64,000 nt of DNA from NCBI RefSeq assembly GCF_007570835.1, contig NZ_SUNC01000005.1, positions 62,001 through 126,000 of the forward strand, written 5' to 3'. Of this stretch, positions 19,888 through 28,334 are shown in pieces (positions within the stretch are counted from its first letter, which is position 1; each line of letters starts with the position of its first letter). The position numbers and the translations under genes are program-made. The notes under the pieces were generated by a model. The model was given only the letters and a program-made list of their open reading frames with translations. It had not been told where the DNA came from and ran no database searches. Source of the stretch: Croceicoccus sediminis. GTDB lineage: Bacteria > Pseudomonadota > Alphaproteobacteria > Sphingomonadales > Sphingomonadaceae.

Positions 19888-20583
19888 TCAGGTTGCGGGC
19901 AGATCAAACTTTTCAGGAAGGGCAAACAGGGCTGCAAACCTGTCTGCCAGGGCCCTGTCGCCCTTCACCACCAGCCCGGTTTCCGCCTCCACTTCGGCCA
20001 GGGGGCGCTTGCCATAAATATAGGGCAGGATCGCGTTGGGCGATGCCGCCTCGAACGAAAGATCGGTCTGGCGGATATCGTGAGCACGCTCGATTTCCAA
20101 CTCGCCCCCCGCCAGTTTCGCGACGAATGCGTCGGTCGAAAAGCGGAAGGCGACGGTCATTTCCATCTCCTCTGCACGGCCGGGATGGATCATCGTGCGC
20201 AGTGACAGCATCGCCGAAACCGGCGTCAGCGGCAGTGTCGGATCGTGCTTGCGCGAACGCACCGACCAACGGCCCAGCGCCTGCATCACGAATTCGGCCT
20301 CGTACCCCCATTCGGTCAGCTCGTAGACCTGGACCGAAGCCGGCGGCGGTAGCATCCGGCGGACCAGAACCCCCGCTATTTCAAGCTTTTCCAGCCGCTC
20401 GGTCAGGACCTTGGCGCTGATCCCCGGCAGGTTTGCGCGGATTTGCGAAAAACGCAAAGCACCCAGCATCAGCTCTCGCATGACGAGCAGCGACCAACGC
20501 TCCCCGATGATTTCCATCGCGAAGGCTGCACCGCAGGCATCTTCATACCAGCGTCCGTGTTTTGCTCGGTTCGTCACGCCCAA
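19888..20583 (-). CDS. HxlR/MarR-like winged-helix regulator with C-terminal sterol-carrier-like domain
   Basis: The 231-residue protein has an N-terminal HxlR domain (about 1-110: [18 protein letters not shown], then [20 protein letters not shown], the helix-turn-helix). A C-terminal region of about 100 residues follows and resembles the SCP2-like extension found in some HxlR proteins. It is divergent from the GST gene cluster and most likely regulates it. A pair of AT-rich repeats sits directly upstream. The inducer is unknown; electrophiles or quinones are typical for this family. Confidence 0.83.
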   Translation of the reverse strand: MGVTNRAKHGRWYEDACGAAFAMEIIGERWSLLVMRELMLGALRFSQIRANLPGISAKVLTERLEKLEIAGVLVRRMLPPPASVQVYELTEWGYEAEFVMQALGRWSVRSRKHDPTLPLTPVSAMLSLRTMIHPGRAEEMEMTVAFRFSTDAFVAKLAGGELEIERAHDIRQTDLSFEAASPNAILPYIYGKRPLAEVEAETGLVVKGDRALADRFAALFALPEKFDLPAT

Positions 20584-20590
20584 ATACCGT

Positions 20591-20630
20591 CTGGTAACTT
20601 TTGTAATGTCCGTAGTTGCTTTTTGTAACC
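20591..20630. promoter_or_regulatory. Candidate HxlR operator, repeated AT-rich motif
   Basis: Just upstream of the HxlR-type gene are two direct copies of a CTTTTGTAA-like word (20598-20606, and 20620-20628 with an extra T). They are flanked by GGTAAC and GTAACC, which form an imperfect inverted repeat. The 22-base spacing of the copies equals two helical turns. This is the only AT-rich stretch in the region and fits autoregulation plus control of the divergent genes. Confidence 0.4.
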
Positions 20631-20736
20631 ACCTCGCTCACGCTTGGCAAGCGCTGGGAAAAGGCGAGTCGTCGGCGGGGAGCTGGCACAGAGCCGACAG
20701 GGCCGAAAACGCGGCCGCTAACCGCCGGAGAGTGCG

Positions 20737-20805
20737 ATGACGAAGATGATTTTCGTGAACCTGCCGGTCGCCGAGCGAGGACCGCCCGCCGAAGTCGCGG
20801 AATAA
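20737..20805 (+). pseudogene. Remnant 5' end of a VOC-family (glyoxalase-like) gene
   Basis: A good ribosome-binding sequence (GGAGAG) precedes an ATG whose first codons read MTKMIFVNLPVAE, the typical opening strand of VOC-superfamily proteins. The frame then departs from the family and stops at 20803-20805 after 22 codons. The rest of the gene is missing; the intact GST gene begins 23 bases later. I read this as a deletion scar. A genuine 22-residue leader peptide is the less likely alternative. Confidence 0.55.
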
Positions 20806-20828
20806 TTACAGAACGGGAGAACAAGATC

Positions 20829-21509
20829 ATGCCGCAAGTGCCTGACAGCAGCCTCGTCATCACGGCCTATGGCTGGGTGCCGGAATTCGCTCGCGGATTT
20901 GTCCGCGACTTGCGCCCGCGCTGGTTCTGCGAAGAGGCTGGCATTGACTATTCGGTCCGCCTGATCAGCGCGATGAAGCGGCCCGAATGGTATTTCGGCG
21001 AACAGCCTTTCGGGCAGGTGCCTTACGTTCAGGACGGCGATGTCGGCCTGTTTGAAAGCGGCGCGATCCTGCTGCACCTTGCCGAAAAGCACTCGGCCCT
21101 GCTGCCCGCCGACGGTCAGACCCGCGCCGATGCGCTGGCGTGGCTTTTCGCCGCGTTCAATTCGATCGAACCGATCGTGTTCCAGCTTTCCGCCGTCAAC
21201 GGATTTTCCGCCGGTGAGGAATGGGCGAAGCTGCGCAAGCCCTCACTCGAGGAAACCGCCAGCCAGCGGTTCGACAGGCTGGCTGCGGGCATGGCAGGGC
21301 GCGAATGGCTGGCGGGCGAATTCTCGATCGCGGACATCGCCATGGCGACCACCCTGCGTGAGGCCGACAACAACGGCATGGTCTCGTCGCGACCCGTCCT
21401 TGCCGACTATCTCGAACGCGCCCTCGCCCGCCCCGCGTGGCAGGCGGCGCTCAATGCACAGTTGAACGATTTCGACGACAGTTTTGCCCCGCAGAAGGAA
21501 CGCGCCTGA
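20829..21509 (+). CDS. Glutathione S-transferase family protein
   Basis: The 226-residue protein has the GST layout. An N-terminal thioredoxin-like domain carries the FGQVPYVQDGDVGLFESGAI segment (cis-proline and glutathione gamma-glutamyl binding Glu-Ser). An all-helical C-terminal domain with EFSIADIAMATTL (N-capping Asp) follows. The ATG at 20829 has GGGAGAA upstream. The frame is open back to 20616, but that part overlaps the regulatory region and the VOC remnant. It likely conjugates glutathione to an electrophile. A DUF1428 remnant follows three bases after its stop. Confidence 0.88.
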   Translation: MPQVPDSSLVITAYGWVPEFARGFVRDLRPRWFCEEAGIDYSVRLISAMKRPEWYFGEQPFGQVPYVQDGDVGLFESGAILLHLAEKHSALLPADGQTRADALAWLFAAFNSIEPIVFQLSAVNGFSAGEEWAKLRKPSLEETASQRFDRLAAGMAGREWLAGEFSIADIAMATTLREADNNGMVSSRPVLADYLERALARPAWQAALNAQLNDFDDSFAPQKERA

Positions 21510-21512
21510 GCC

Positions 21513-21617
21513 ATGTACATCCAGGGTTTCCTCATACCCGCACCTGCCGAAAAGTAAGGCGATTACCTCGCCCTCGCCCGGTCGTTCGACAAGCAGTTGA
21601 TGGACCTTGGCGCGATA
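21513..21617 (+). pseudogene. DUF1428-like gene remnant with internal stop
   Basis: Beginning at an ATG three bases after the GST stop, the frame reads MYIQGFLIPAPAEK, a TAA stop (21555-21557), then GDYLALARSFDKQLMDLGAI. Read through the stop, this is the N-terminus of the DUF1428 (YbaA-like) family, usually about 120 residues. After codon 35 the similarity ends and the sequence passes directly into the middle of a VOC gene in another frame. The gene is therefore both interrupted by a stop and truncated at a deletion junction near 21618. Confidence 0.7.
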
Positions 21618-21619
21618 AA

Positions 21620-22216
21620 ATGCAGGAAGGCGGCGCAAGGCCGCTTTGGGCGATCTATTTCACGGTCGACGACGTCGATGCCGCCGTTGCCAGGGCTGTC
21701 GAACTTGGCGGCAGCGTGCTGATGGAAGCGCACGACCTTGGCGATATAGGGCGCCTGGCCTTCATCGCCGATCCGCAGGGTGTCCCCTTCTACCTGATGC
21801 GCGGCAATTCGCCCGAACGCAGCCAGGTCTATGACACTTCCTCCGCCGCCTATGGCCAGTGCGGCTGGAACGAGTTGACCACGCCCGACCTCGACGCGGC
21901 GCTTTCATTCTACGGCGAGTTGCTCGGCATTTCGGTCACGGAACGCATGACGATGCCCGGCGATGCTGGCGACTATTGTTTCCTCGATCTTGGCGATTTG
22001 CGCATCGGTGCCGCGATGGCCGCGTCGCACGAATGGCCCGCCGGCTGGAAGTTCTATTTCCGCGTGCCCGACATCGAGGCGGCAAAGGCTGCGGTTGATG
22101 CGAATGGCGGCAAATCCCTGATGGGTCCGCACGATGTTCCCGGCGACGAGACGATTCTTGTCGCCAGCGATCCCGATGGCGTTACATTCGGCCTGGTCGC
22201 ACCGAAAAAAGGCTGA
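21620..22216 (+). CDS. Truncated two-domain VOC-family protein
   Basis: Intact relatives have two VOC modules in about 260 residues. Here only the second half of module 1 remains (from RPLWAIYFTVDDVDAAVARAVELGG to DPQGVPFYLMRG), followed by a complete module 2 (GWNELTTPDLDAALSFYGEL to SDPDGVTFGLVAPKKG). The first ATG available after the junction is at 21620, giving 198 residues. There is no clear ribosome-binding site. It is probably a decaying gene whose 5' part was lost in the same deletion that removed the end of the DUF1428 gene; a folded one-and-a-half-domain protein cannot be excluded. Confidence 0.7.
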   Translation: MQEGGARPLWAIYFTVDDVDAAVARAVELGGSVLMEAHDLGDIGRLAFIADPQGVPFYLMRGNSPERSQVYDTSSAAYGQCGWNELTTPDLDAALSFYGELLGISVTERMTMPGDAGDYCFLDLGDLRIGAAMAASHEWPAGWKFYFRVPDIEAAKAAVDANGGKSLMGPHDVPGDETILVASDPDGVTFGLVAPKKG

Positions 22217-22295
22217 CGAAATCATCACCTCTGCCGAGCGGGGCGATGACCAGAACAATGCATCGGCACCGGGAATATCGAGGAGACAAGAAGGC

Positions 22296-22943
22296 ATGAT
22301 TTCGCTCTATGGACATCCGTTCTCGTCCTACACCTGGAAGGCGGAAATCGCCCTTCATTCCTGCGGGATCGAATACAAGCTGCGGCAGGTCGACCCCGGC
22401 CATCCCGACAATACCGCCTTCATTGCCGAACACGGCGGCCCTTTCGCGAAATTTCCCGTGCTGGAAGATGCGGACGGCAAGATCCTGTTCGAGGCGACAT
22501 CAATCATCGAGTACCTTGTCGCGACGCGGCCCGATGCGGCCCACCTGATCCCCGAAGATCGGCAGCTGGAAGTCCGCAACCTCGACCGCGTTTTCGACAA
22601 CTACGTGCTGAACGTGATGAACGTGGCAGTCCTCGAACAGCTTCGCGCGCCCGACGCGCCCGATACCGCGCGGCAGGACGAAGTTCGCGAACAGCTTCGC
22701 CGCGTTTATGCCTGGCTTGAACCCAAGGCCGATGCGCTGGGCCGCGATCCTTTGACCATGGCCGACTGCGCGGCGGCGCCAGCCCTGTTCTATGCCGACT
22801 GGGTGGAAGAGATCGGACCCGATTGCCCTGATCTCAAGGCACTTCGCGCACGGTTGAACGCGATGCCAGAGGTCCGTTCTTGCATCGATGCGGCCTATCC
22901 ATACCGTCCTCTTTTCCCGCTGGGCGCACCGGACAGGGACTAG
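22296..22943 (+). CDS. Glutathione S-transferase family protein
   Basis: The 215-residue protein opens MISLYGHPFSSYTWKAEIAL, the thioredoxin-like GST domain. It has FAKFPVLEDADGKILFEATSIIEYL at about residues 50-75, with cis-proline and the Glu-Ala/Thr-Ser glutathione contact. The helical domain ends with the DPLTMADCAAAPALFYADW segment. GAGGAGA precedes the ATG. It is a different GST subgroup from the one at 20829. It probably belongs to the HxlR-controlled detoxification set. Confidence 0.9.
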   Translation: MISLYGHPFSSYTWKAEIALHSCGIEYKLRQVDPGHPDNTAFIAEHGGPFAKFPVLEDADGKILFEATSIIEYLVATRPDAAHLIPEDRQLEVRNLDRVFDNYVLNVMNVAVLEQLRAPDAPDTARQDEVREQLRRVYAWLEPKADALGRDPLTMADCAAAPALFYADWVEEIGPDCPDLKALRARLNAMPEVRSCIDAAYPYRPLFPLGAPDRD

Positions 22944-23049
22944 GTTTGACGAAGAAGCAGCATAAGGAAATGGATTTCGAGCAAGGATGGGCGCGGTTGC
23001 AGACCAGTTTGCCGCCTTGTGCGAAAGTTGAGACGGAAGGAACGGGGCC

Positions 23050-23526
23050 ATGGGATACGAAGGCGGATGCACTTGCGGGCAAGTCCGCTACCGGCTGGGT
23101 GACGCGCCCTTTGCGGTTCACTGTTGCCACTGCCGGTCCTGCCAGCGGGAAACGGGTTCGGCCTTTGCGCTGAACGGTTTGGTCGAGGCGGACGCGATCA
23201 CCGTCACCGCGGGCGAGCCGGAGCGGGTGGAAACCCCGTCGGAGAGCGGCAAGGGTCAATCGGTCTTCCGCTGCCCCGCCTGCCGCGTCGCGATGTGGAG
23301 CCATTATGGCGGCATGGGCGAAAAGGCCGGTTTCGTGCGGATCGGAACCCTCGACGATCCCGACGCTTTCCCGCCCGACCTGCACATCTTCACCCGCAGC
23401 AAGCAACCGTGGGTTACGCTAACCGGCGATCCTCCCGCGTTTGAGGTCTACTACAGCCAGAAGCAATACGACGATCTGTTCGGCACCGAACGCGCGGCCC
23501 GTTATCGGGCGATGCGCGGCATCTGA
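23050..23526 (+). CDS. GFA (glutathione-dependent formaldehyde-activating-like) family zinc protein
   Basis: The 158-residue protein carries the GFA cysteine pattern: CTCGQVRY near the N-terminus, HCCHCRSCQRETG at about residues 24-36, and CPACRVAMW at about residues 76-84. Together they can bind two zinc ions, one structural and one glutathione-displaceable. Family members are often annotated as formaldehyde-activating enzymes, but most have no proven activity. Its position beside two GSTs agrees with glutathione-linked detoxification. Confidence 0.88.
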   Translation: MGYEGGCTCGQVRYRLGDAPFAVHCCHCRSCQRETGSAFALNGLVEADAITVTAGEPERVETPSESGKGQSVFRCPACRVAMWSHYGGMGEKAGFVRIGTLDDPDAFPPDLHIFTRSKQPWVTLTGDPPAFEVYYSQKQYDDLFGTERAARYRAMRGI

Positions 23527-23529
23527 GCA

Positions 23530-24126
23530 TCAGGCGAAGCGTTGCGCCTTGCGCAAGTGCTGATAGGCATCGACGACGCGCCGCAACCGTTCCTCGTTCG
23601 ACCGGTCGCCGCCGTTGCGATCAGGGTGATAGCGGCGCACCAGTTCGGAATAGCGACGCCGTAATGCGCGGCGGTCCGCCTCGTACCCCAGGCCCAGTTC
23701 GTCCAGCGCGCGCCGGTCACCCGGTTGCAGGCCGCGCTGCCGCGCCTCCGATTCCTGCTGCCACTGGCGTTCGCGTTCGCCGCGGATATTTTTCGCCCGC
23801 GCCGAAATCGCGTTCAGCGGATCGTCGAAATCGGCCCAGCGCGGACCGTCGCCTCCCATGCCGGAATAGACGTTCGCCGTCTGGCGCCAGCCGAATACCG
23901 GCGACTGCGCGTCGAGGATCTCGTCCGCGCTCATCCCTTCGAAAAAATCGTAGCCCGCGTTGAAGGCGCGAACGTGGTCAAGGCAGAACCAGCGCCAATC
24001 GCCGGGGCCGTCGAAGCTGGACCCGCGCGATCCGGGCGCGCGGAATTCTCCCGCTTCGCAGCAGCCGGGGGCCTCGCACTGCCGCCCTTCGTTATCGAAC
24101 CTTCCGTGAAACCTGTCGTGACGCAT
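23530..24126 (-). CDS. J-domain protein (DnaJ-like co-chaperone)
   Basis: The product of about 198 residues has an N-terminal region with a cysteine-containing segment (RQCEAPGCCEAGEFRAPG). A charged linker follows. The C-terminal J domain (about 135-198) contains helix II, the HPD motif in VRRYHPDRNGG, and helix III. It should stimulate an Hsp70 ATPase. I start it at the ATG at 24126; a TTG about 30 bases upstream is possible. In many alphaproteobacteria this gene lies beside bolA, cobS and cobT; here cobS is 3.7 kb away. Confidence 0.82.
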   Translation of the reverse strand: MRHDRFHGRFDNEGRQCEAPGCCEAGEFRAPGSRGSSFDGPGDWRWFCLDHVRAFNAGYDFFEGMSADEILDAQSPVFGWRQTANVYSGMGGDGPRWADFDDPLNAISARAKNIRGERERQWQQESEARQRGLQPGDRRALDELGLGYEADRRALRRRYSELVRRYHPDRNGGDRSNEERLRRVVDAYQHLRKAQRFA

Positions 24127-24185
24127 TCGCCCCCAGATGATGGCTTTATGCTTCAAATGGAACCCCCGTGCCCTATATCCGGCGC

Positions 24186-24470
24186 ATGACCAGCACACCC
24201 GGACCCGTCGAAACCGAGATTCGCCAGCGGCTAGAAGCCGAATTTTCACCTCGCGAACTGATCGTCAGCAACGATAGCGCCATGCACAGCGGCCATTCGG
24301 GCGACGACGGATCGGGCGAATCGCACTTCACCGTGACGATCGTTTCCGATGCCTTTGCCGGTGTGTCCCGACTTCAGCGTCAGCGCATGGTGAACGGCGC
24401 GCTGGGCGACCTGCCCGGTCAGCGCGTGCACGCCCTTGCCATCAAGGCCCGCGCGCCGGGCGAGGCCTAG
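24186..24470 (+). CDS. BolA family protein
   Basis: BolA proteins partner with monothiol glutaredoxins in iron-sulfur cluster handling. The 94-residue protein has the class II KH-like fold pattern: PVETEIRQRLEAEFSP, the NDSAMHSGHSG loop with histidines, then SHFTVTIVSDAFAG and LQRQRMVNGAL. It is divergent from the J-domain gene with 59 bases between the starts. Its end overlaps the flippase gene on the other strand by four bases. Confidence 0.93.
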   Translation: MTSTPGPVETEIRQRLEAEFSPRELIVSNDSAMHSGHSGDDGSGESHFTVTIVSDAFAGVSRLQRQRMVNGALGDLPGQRVHALAIKARAPGEA

Positions 24471-25687
24471 ACCCGGCGGATTGCTGCGATCTTCAACCCG
24501 GCAAACAACAGCGCGGTCGAAAGGCTGCCAAGCGTGGCACCGACAACCCCGCCTAGTAGCGCGCCGGACGCAATGGCGATGATCATACAGACCGCAAAGG
24601 CGATGTTGAGCCCGGCATAGGCAGTGACGGCACCCGCGCTGTTCAGCACCGTCGACAGGTAGTCGCCGAAATAACCGGCCAGCACAGCCGAGAAGATCAG
24701 GAAAGCGAGCCCCGCCTGCCAGGGAAAGTTGCTTTGCGGCACATATCGGTGCCCGATCCAGATCATCGCCAGCGCCATGACCGACACGGCAATCGCCGCG
24801 ACACAGATCACCGCACCCAGCCGCCGCACCGTATTCTGCCAGCCGCCACGATCCTTGCGATAAAGATCGATCAGGCGGGGCAACGCGGGCGTCACGATGG
24901 CGGATTGCAGTAGCGTGCGGATCATGTTCGCGAAGGTCCAGAAAAAGACGTAAACGCCCAGCATCCTGTCCCCTACCACGGCCGACAGGATGAACCTGTC
25001 GCCGTAAGTAATGAGCGCCAAGGCAATGTCGCTGGGCCATATCCGCATTGCACCCGGCATGGCTGTGCCGACCCAGCCGGTGGGATCATCCTCCCGCCAC
25101 CGGTGCCACAGGCCGCGCGCGTGGAGCATGCCGGCCATCATGGCGAAGTTGGCGGCATGGCCCAACAACCAGCCAGCATAAACGAAATCGAGCGTCCTCA
25201 ACCCGCTGTCCGCCAGACCGCAGACAATCACCGCCGGCACCCACGCCGCAGTGCGCAGCAGGACCCCCCAGTTGGCGATGACGTTCATTCTCATGCCCGT
25301 AAGAGCGATGTAGGCATCCATTGCCCACACTTCGGCCACAAGAATCGCGGTGATCAGTATCGCCGCGGTGCCGGGCACCGCATCGAAAATCCACACACCG
25401 ATCACGCCGGGAACCGCCACGATTCCCATCAGGCGCGCAGTGAAAGCCATCCGGTCGCGCACGATGGCGATCCGATCGGCCGGATCGCGGCCGACCAAGT
25501 CGCGGCACATGTGGAAGTTCAGACCCATGCCAACCACCGAGGGGACCAGCGCGGTCAGCCCCTGCACAAGGCCCAGCCGCCCCATTTCCGCCAGCCCCAG
25601 CACCGCCGTCACGTAAATCGTCAGGGCAAAGCGCATGGCCAGTGTCGCCACGCGGATCGCGGCGATCGCGCTTCCGGTCAACCACAT
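24467..25687 (-). CDS. Polysaccharide flippase-like membrane protein (MOP/Wzx superfamily)
   Basis: The 406-residue protein is strongly hydrophobic, with about 10-12 predicted membrane helices. Its opening, RFALTIYVTAVLGLAEMGRLGL, is like Wzx-type lipid-linked oligosaccharide flippases of the MOP superfamily. It would turn over undecaprenyl-linked repeat units across the inner membrane. It sits at one end of a polysaccharide locus and is divergent from a glycosyltransferase gene with 39 bases between starts. The assignment is by topology and context, not by a sharp motif. Confidence 0.72.
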   Translation of the reverse strand: MWLTGSAIAAIRVATLAMRFALTIYVTAVLGLAEMGRLGLVQGLTALVPSVVGMGLNFHMCRDLVGRDPADRIAIVRDRMAFTARLMGIVAVPGVIGVWIFDAVPGTAAILITAILVAEVWAMDAYIALTGMRMNVIANWGVLLRTAAWVPAVIVCGLADSGLRTLDFVYAGWLLGHAANFAMMAGMLHARGLWHRWREDDPTGWVGTAMPGAMRIWPSDIALALITYGDRFILSAVVGDRMLGVYVFFWTFANMIRTLLQSAIVTPALPRLIDLYRKDRGGWQNTVRRLGAVICVAAIAVSVMALAMIWIGHRYVPQSNFPWQAGLAFLIFSAVLAGYFGDYLSTVLNSAGAVTAYAGLNIAFAVCMIIAIASGALLGGVVGATLGSLSTALLFAGLKIAAIRRV

Positions 25688-25726
25688 GGCCGGTTCGCTT
25701 GATCGCGGGGAAACGACTGATTAGGC

Positions 25727-26824
25727 ATGGCTTTCCAGCCTTGCGGGGGAACTGATGGCGAGGGCTTCTTGATCTGTCTGAACGCGCGCTTCACCGGTCA
25801 GCCGATGACCGGCGTGCAACGCGCCGCCCACGAACTGGGCCGCCGCCTGATCTCCATGCGCAGCGATGTCGTGGCCTTGGCCGCTGCCCCGCCCGCACCG
25901 GAATACGACCTGCCCGTGACGGTCGTGCCGGGCCTTTCGGGCCATGCCTGGGAACAGGCGACGCTTCCCCGTCGCGTCGGGCGTTCGGACTTGCTGGTCG
26001 GTCTGGGCGGGACCGGTCCGGTCACGCTCTCGCGCCAGATCGTGATGATCCACGACGTGAATTACCTGCTTGGCCCCGATGCCTATTCGCGCCGGTTCCG
26101 CATCGCATATCGCGCGATCCAGTCGGTGCTGATGAAACGCGCGGCGATCTGCACGGTGTCGCACTGGTCCGCGCGCCAGATCGCAAAAGCTTTCGACGTC
26201 GAGGAGAGCCGGATCGCGGTCATTCCCAATGCCGCCGATCACATCCTTTCGACCGCGCCCGATCCGGGGGCGCCAAGAACGCTCGGCCTTGCAGATCGTC
26301 CCTATGTCCTGTGTGTCGGCAGCGCGAACCCGAACAAGAACTTTGCCACCGCGCTGGCCGCCTATGCCGCTCTGGACGATCCCGAATTCGATCTGGTCAT
26401 CGTCGGCGGAGGCGACGCGCGCATTTTCGCTGGATCGACCCTCTCCAGCCATCCGCGCGTTCACCGCCTGCCGCGCATTTCGGATGGGGCGCTGCGCACC
26501 GTGATGGAAGAGGCGAAAGGCTTCTTGATGCCATCCCTGCTCGAAGGGTTCGGAATTCCTGCGATCGAGGCAATGGCCCTGGGCACCTCGGTCATCGCCG
26601 CCGATGCCGCCGCCCTTCCCGAAGTCTGCGCCGATGCCGCCATGCTGGTCGATCCGCGCGATGCGGGCGAGATGGGGGCCGCGATGCAGAAACTGTGCGC
26701 CAATGCGGAGCTTCGCGCCGACCTTGCAGACAGGGGGCGCAAGCGCGCCGCGCAGTTTTCGTGGGACACTTCCGCACGCAAGCTTTCCGACCTGATCGAC
26801 AGCGCGATCAGACATCGAGGATAA
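25727..26824 (+). CDS. GT4-family glycosyltransferase
   Basis: The 365-residue protein has a GT-B fold. An N-terminal domain carries the TGVQRAAHELGRRL loop. The C-terminal nucleotide-sugar-binding domain has YVLCVGSANPNKNFATAL and the GT4 EX7E-like region in PSLLEGFGIPAIEAMA (about residues 268-283). It should add a sugar to a lipid-linked intermediate at the cytosolic face. The start at 25727 is the first ATG, but a later one is possible since the first 15 residues are not conserved. It overlaps the convergent glycosyltransferase by 17 bases. Confidence 0.87.
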   Translation: MAFQPCGGTDGEGFLICLNARFTGQPMTGVQRAAHELGRRLISMRSDVVALAAAPPAPEYDLPVTVVPGLSGHAWEQATLPRRVGRSDLLVGLGGTGPVTLSRQIVMIHDVNYLLGPDAYSRRFRIAYRAIQSVLMKRAAICTVSHWSARQIAKAFDVEESRIAVIPNAADHILSTAPDPGAPRTLGLADRPYVLCVGSANPNKNFATALAAYAALDDPEFDLVIVGGGDARIFAGSTLSSHPRVHRLPRISDGALRTVMEEAKGFLMPSLLEGFGIPAIEAMALGTSVIAADAAALPEVCADAAMLVDPRDAGEMGAAMQKLCANAELRADLADRGRKRAAQFSWDTSARKLSDLIDSAIRHRG

Positions 26825-28010
26825 TCTCGCAGAAACGTCGGTCGAATATTTCCGGCGCAAACTTGCGCGCATGGGCGATGGCAGCTGCCGGGTCGAAATG
26901 CGGGAGCCAACGCTCCAACTCGGCCAGTCCGCCCTCCAGCGAATTGGCGCTCTGCTCTGCAAAGAACAGCCCGGTCACGTCCGGGGCGACGGTGTCCAGC
27001 GCACCGCCCTTGCCCAACGCCAGAACCGGACGCCCCGAAGCCATCGCCTCTACCGGGACGATGCCGAAATCCTCCTCTGCCGTGAAGATCAGCGCCTTCG
27101 CCTGCGCATAGGCGCGGCAAAGCGCGGGAAAATCCATTCGCCGGACCAGCGTGATGTTCGGACCGGCCCGCCGGGACATCTCCTCGAACAGGTCGCCGTC
27201 GCCCACCATCAAGAGCGGGCGGCCCGTGCGGTTGAACGCGTCGACCGCGATGTCGGGCCGTTTGTAGCGGGTCATCTGCGAGACCCAGAGATAGCGTTCC
27301 TCCACCGTTCCGGATGGGGCGAAGTCATCGACCGCAACGGGCGGATGAACGACGTCAGACGACCTGCGCCAGTATTTCTCGATCCGTTTCTGCACGAAGC
27401 GCGAATTGGCCATGAAGCGATCGACGCGCGCCGCGCTGGTCACGTCCCATCGGCGCAGGGCCGGAAAAGTCGCCGACATGGCAAGCTGCGACAGACGCCC
27501 GGCCGAGGCACGGTAATCGGGATAGTGATCCCACAGATACCGCATCGGCGAATGGGTGTAACAGGCATGCAGCGCATCGGGCGCGGCAATCACCCCCTTG
27601 GTCGGCCCCGTCTCGTTCGAGAGCACGAGATCGTATCCGCGCAGGTCCAGCTCCTCCAGCGCGCGGGGCATCAGCGGCAGGTATTTCTGGTAATGCGTCG
27701 CCGCGCCGGGAAGCCGGTTGATGAATGTGGTTCGCACCTTGTGTAGCCGAATCTTGGCGCTGACCTTTTCGGGGCGATAGACGTGGGTGAAGATATCGGC
27801 GCCGGGAAACAGGTCGAGCATGCGTTCCAGGACGCGCTCTCCCCCGCGCATCTGCACCAGCCAGTGATAGATGATGGCAACCCGGCGAAATCGGCCCGCC
27901 ACCGCGCGGCGCAGATCCCTCAACTCTGCGTCGGACGCCTGCATGGCAAGAGCGGACTGCCTGAAATCCAGCGGTTCGCGGCGGGGGGCAAGCGTCAGGC
28001 TGGTTTCCAT
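26808..28010 (-). CDS. GT4-family glycosyltransferase (WbaZ-like)
   Basis: The 400-residue protein starts METSLTLAP at 28010, where GGAAA precedes the ATG. It has the GT-B layout: RVAIIYHWLVQMRGGERVLERML at the N-terminus, THSPMRYLWDHYPDY in the acceptor region, YLWVSQMTRYKRPDIAVDAF, and the donor motif EEDFGIVPVEAMASGRPVLA. These are typical of mannosyltransferase-like GT4 enzymes such as WbaZ. The donor sugar is not certain. It is divergent from the spike-base-like gene. Confidence 0.87.
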   Translation of the reverse strand: METSLTLAPRREPLDFRQSALAMQASDAELRDLRRAVAGRFRRVAIIYHWLVQMRGGERVLERMLDLFPGADIFTHVYRPEKVSAKIRLHKVRTTFINRLPGAATHYQKYLPLMPRALEELDLRGYDLVLSNETGPTKGVIAAPDALHACYTHSPMRYLWDHYPDYRASAGRLSQLAMSATFPALRRWDVTSAARVDRFMANSRFVQKRIEKYWRRSSDVVHPPVAVDDFAPSGTVEERYLWVSQMTRYKRPDIAVDAFNRTGRPLLMVGDGDLFEEMSRRAGPNITLVRRMDFPALCRAYAQAKALIFTAEEDFGIVPVEAMASGRPVLALGKGGALDTVAPDVTGLFFAEQSANSLEGGLAELERWLPHFDPAAAIAHARKFAPEIFDRRFCEIILDV

Positions 28011-28061
28011 TTTCCTACAGGCCCACTTGTGCATATTGGGATTGCTCCAACAGAACGGAGC

Positions 28062-28331
28062 ATGAACATGGATCGATTCGAATCCTTCCAGGACAGTGCG
28101 TTTTCGCCCTCGCGCTCTCCTTTCACGATCATCCCCAACGACAATGCCGAATTGCCCAGCGTTCCCAAGGGGATTTACGTCGGGATCGGTGGTGACGTGA
28201 CGTTGCGGGGCGTCGACGGCGCCGAGGACGTGACTTACCGGAACCTGCCGGATGCCAGCTATATCGCCGTGCGCGCCAGCCACGTGCGGGCGACGGGCAC
28301 GACTGCGGCCAACCTCATCGCGGAGGCCTGA
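28062..28331 (+). CDS. Small protein resembling the GTA head-spike base (RcGTA Rcc01079/GhsA type)
   Basis: The 89-residue protein has an N-terminal arm (MNMDRFESFQDSAFSP) followed by short beta segments: FTIIPNDNAELPSVPKGIYV, GGDVTLRG, DVTYRNLPDASYIAVRASHV and RATGTTAANLIAEA. This pattern matches, from memory, the small spike-base proteins found in Rhodobacter gene transfer agents and related prophages. There is no signal peptide. Its stop is three bases from the next gene, a beta-helix protein that would be the spike fibre. No capsid or tail genes are nearby. The assignment is from remembered pattern similarity and needs a profile search. Confidence 0.6.
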   Translation: MNMDRFESFQDSAFSPSRSPFTIIPNDNAELPSVPKGIYVGIGGDVTLRGVDGAEDVTYRNLPDASYIAVRASHVRATGTTAANLIAEA

Positions 28332-28334
28332 GCC

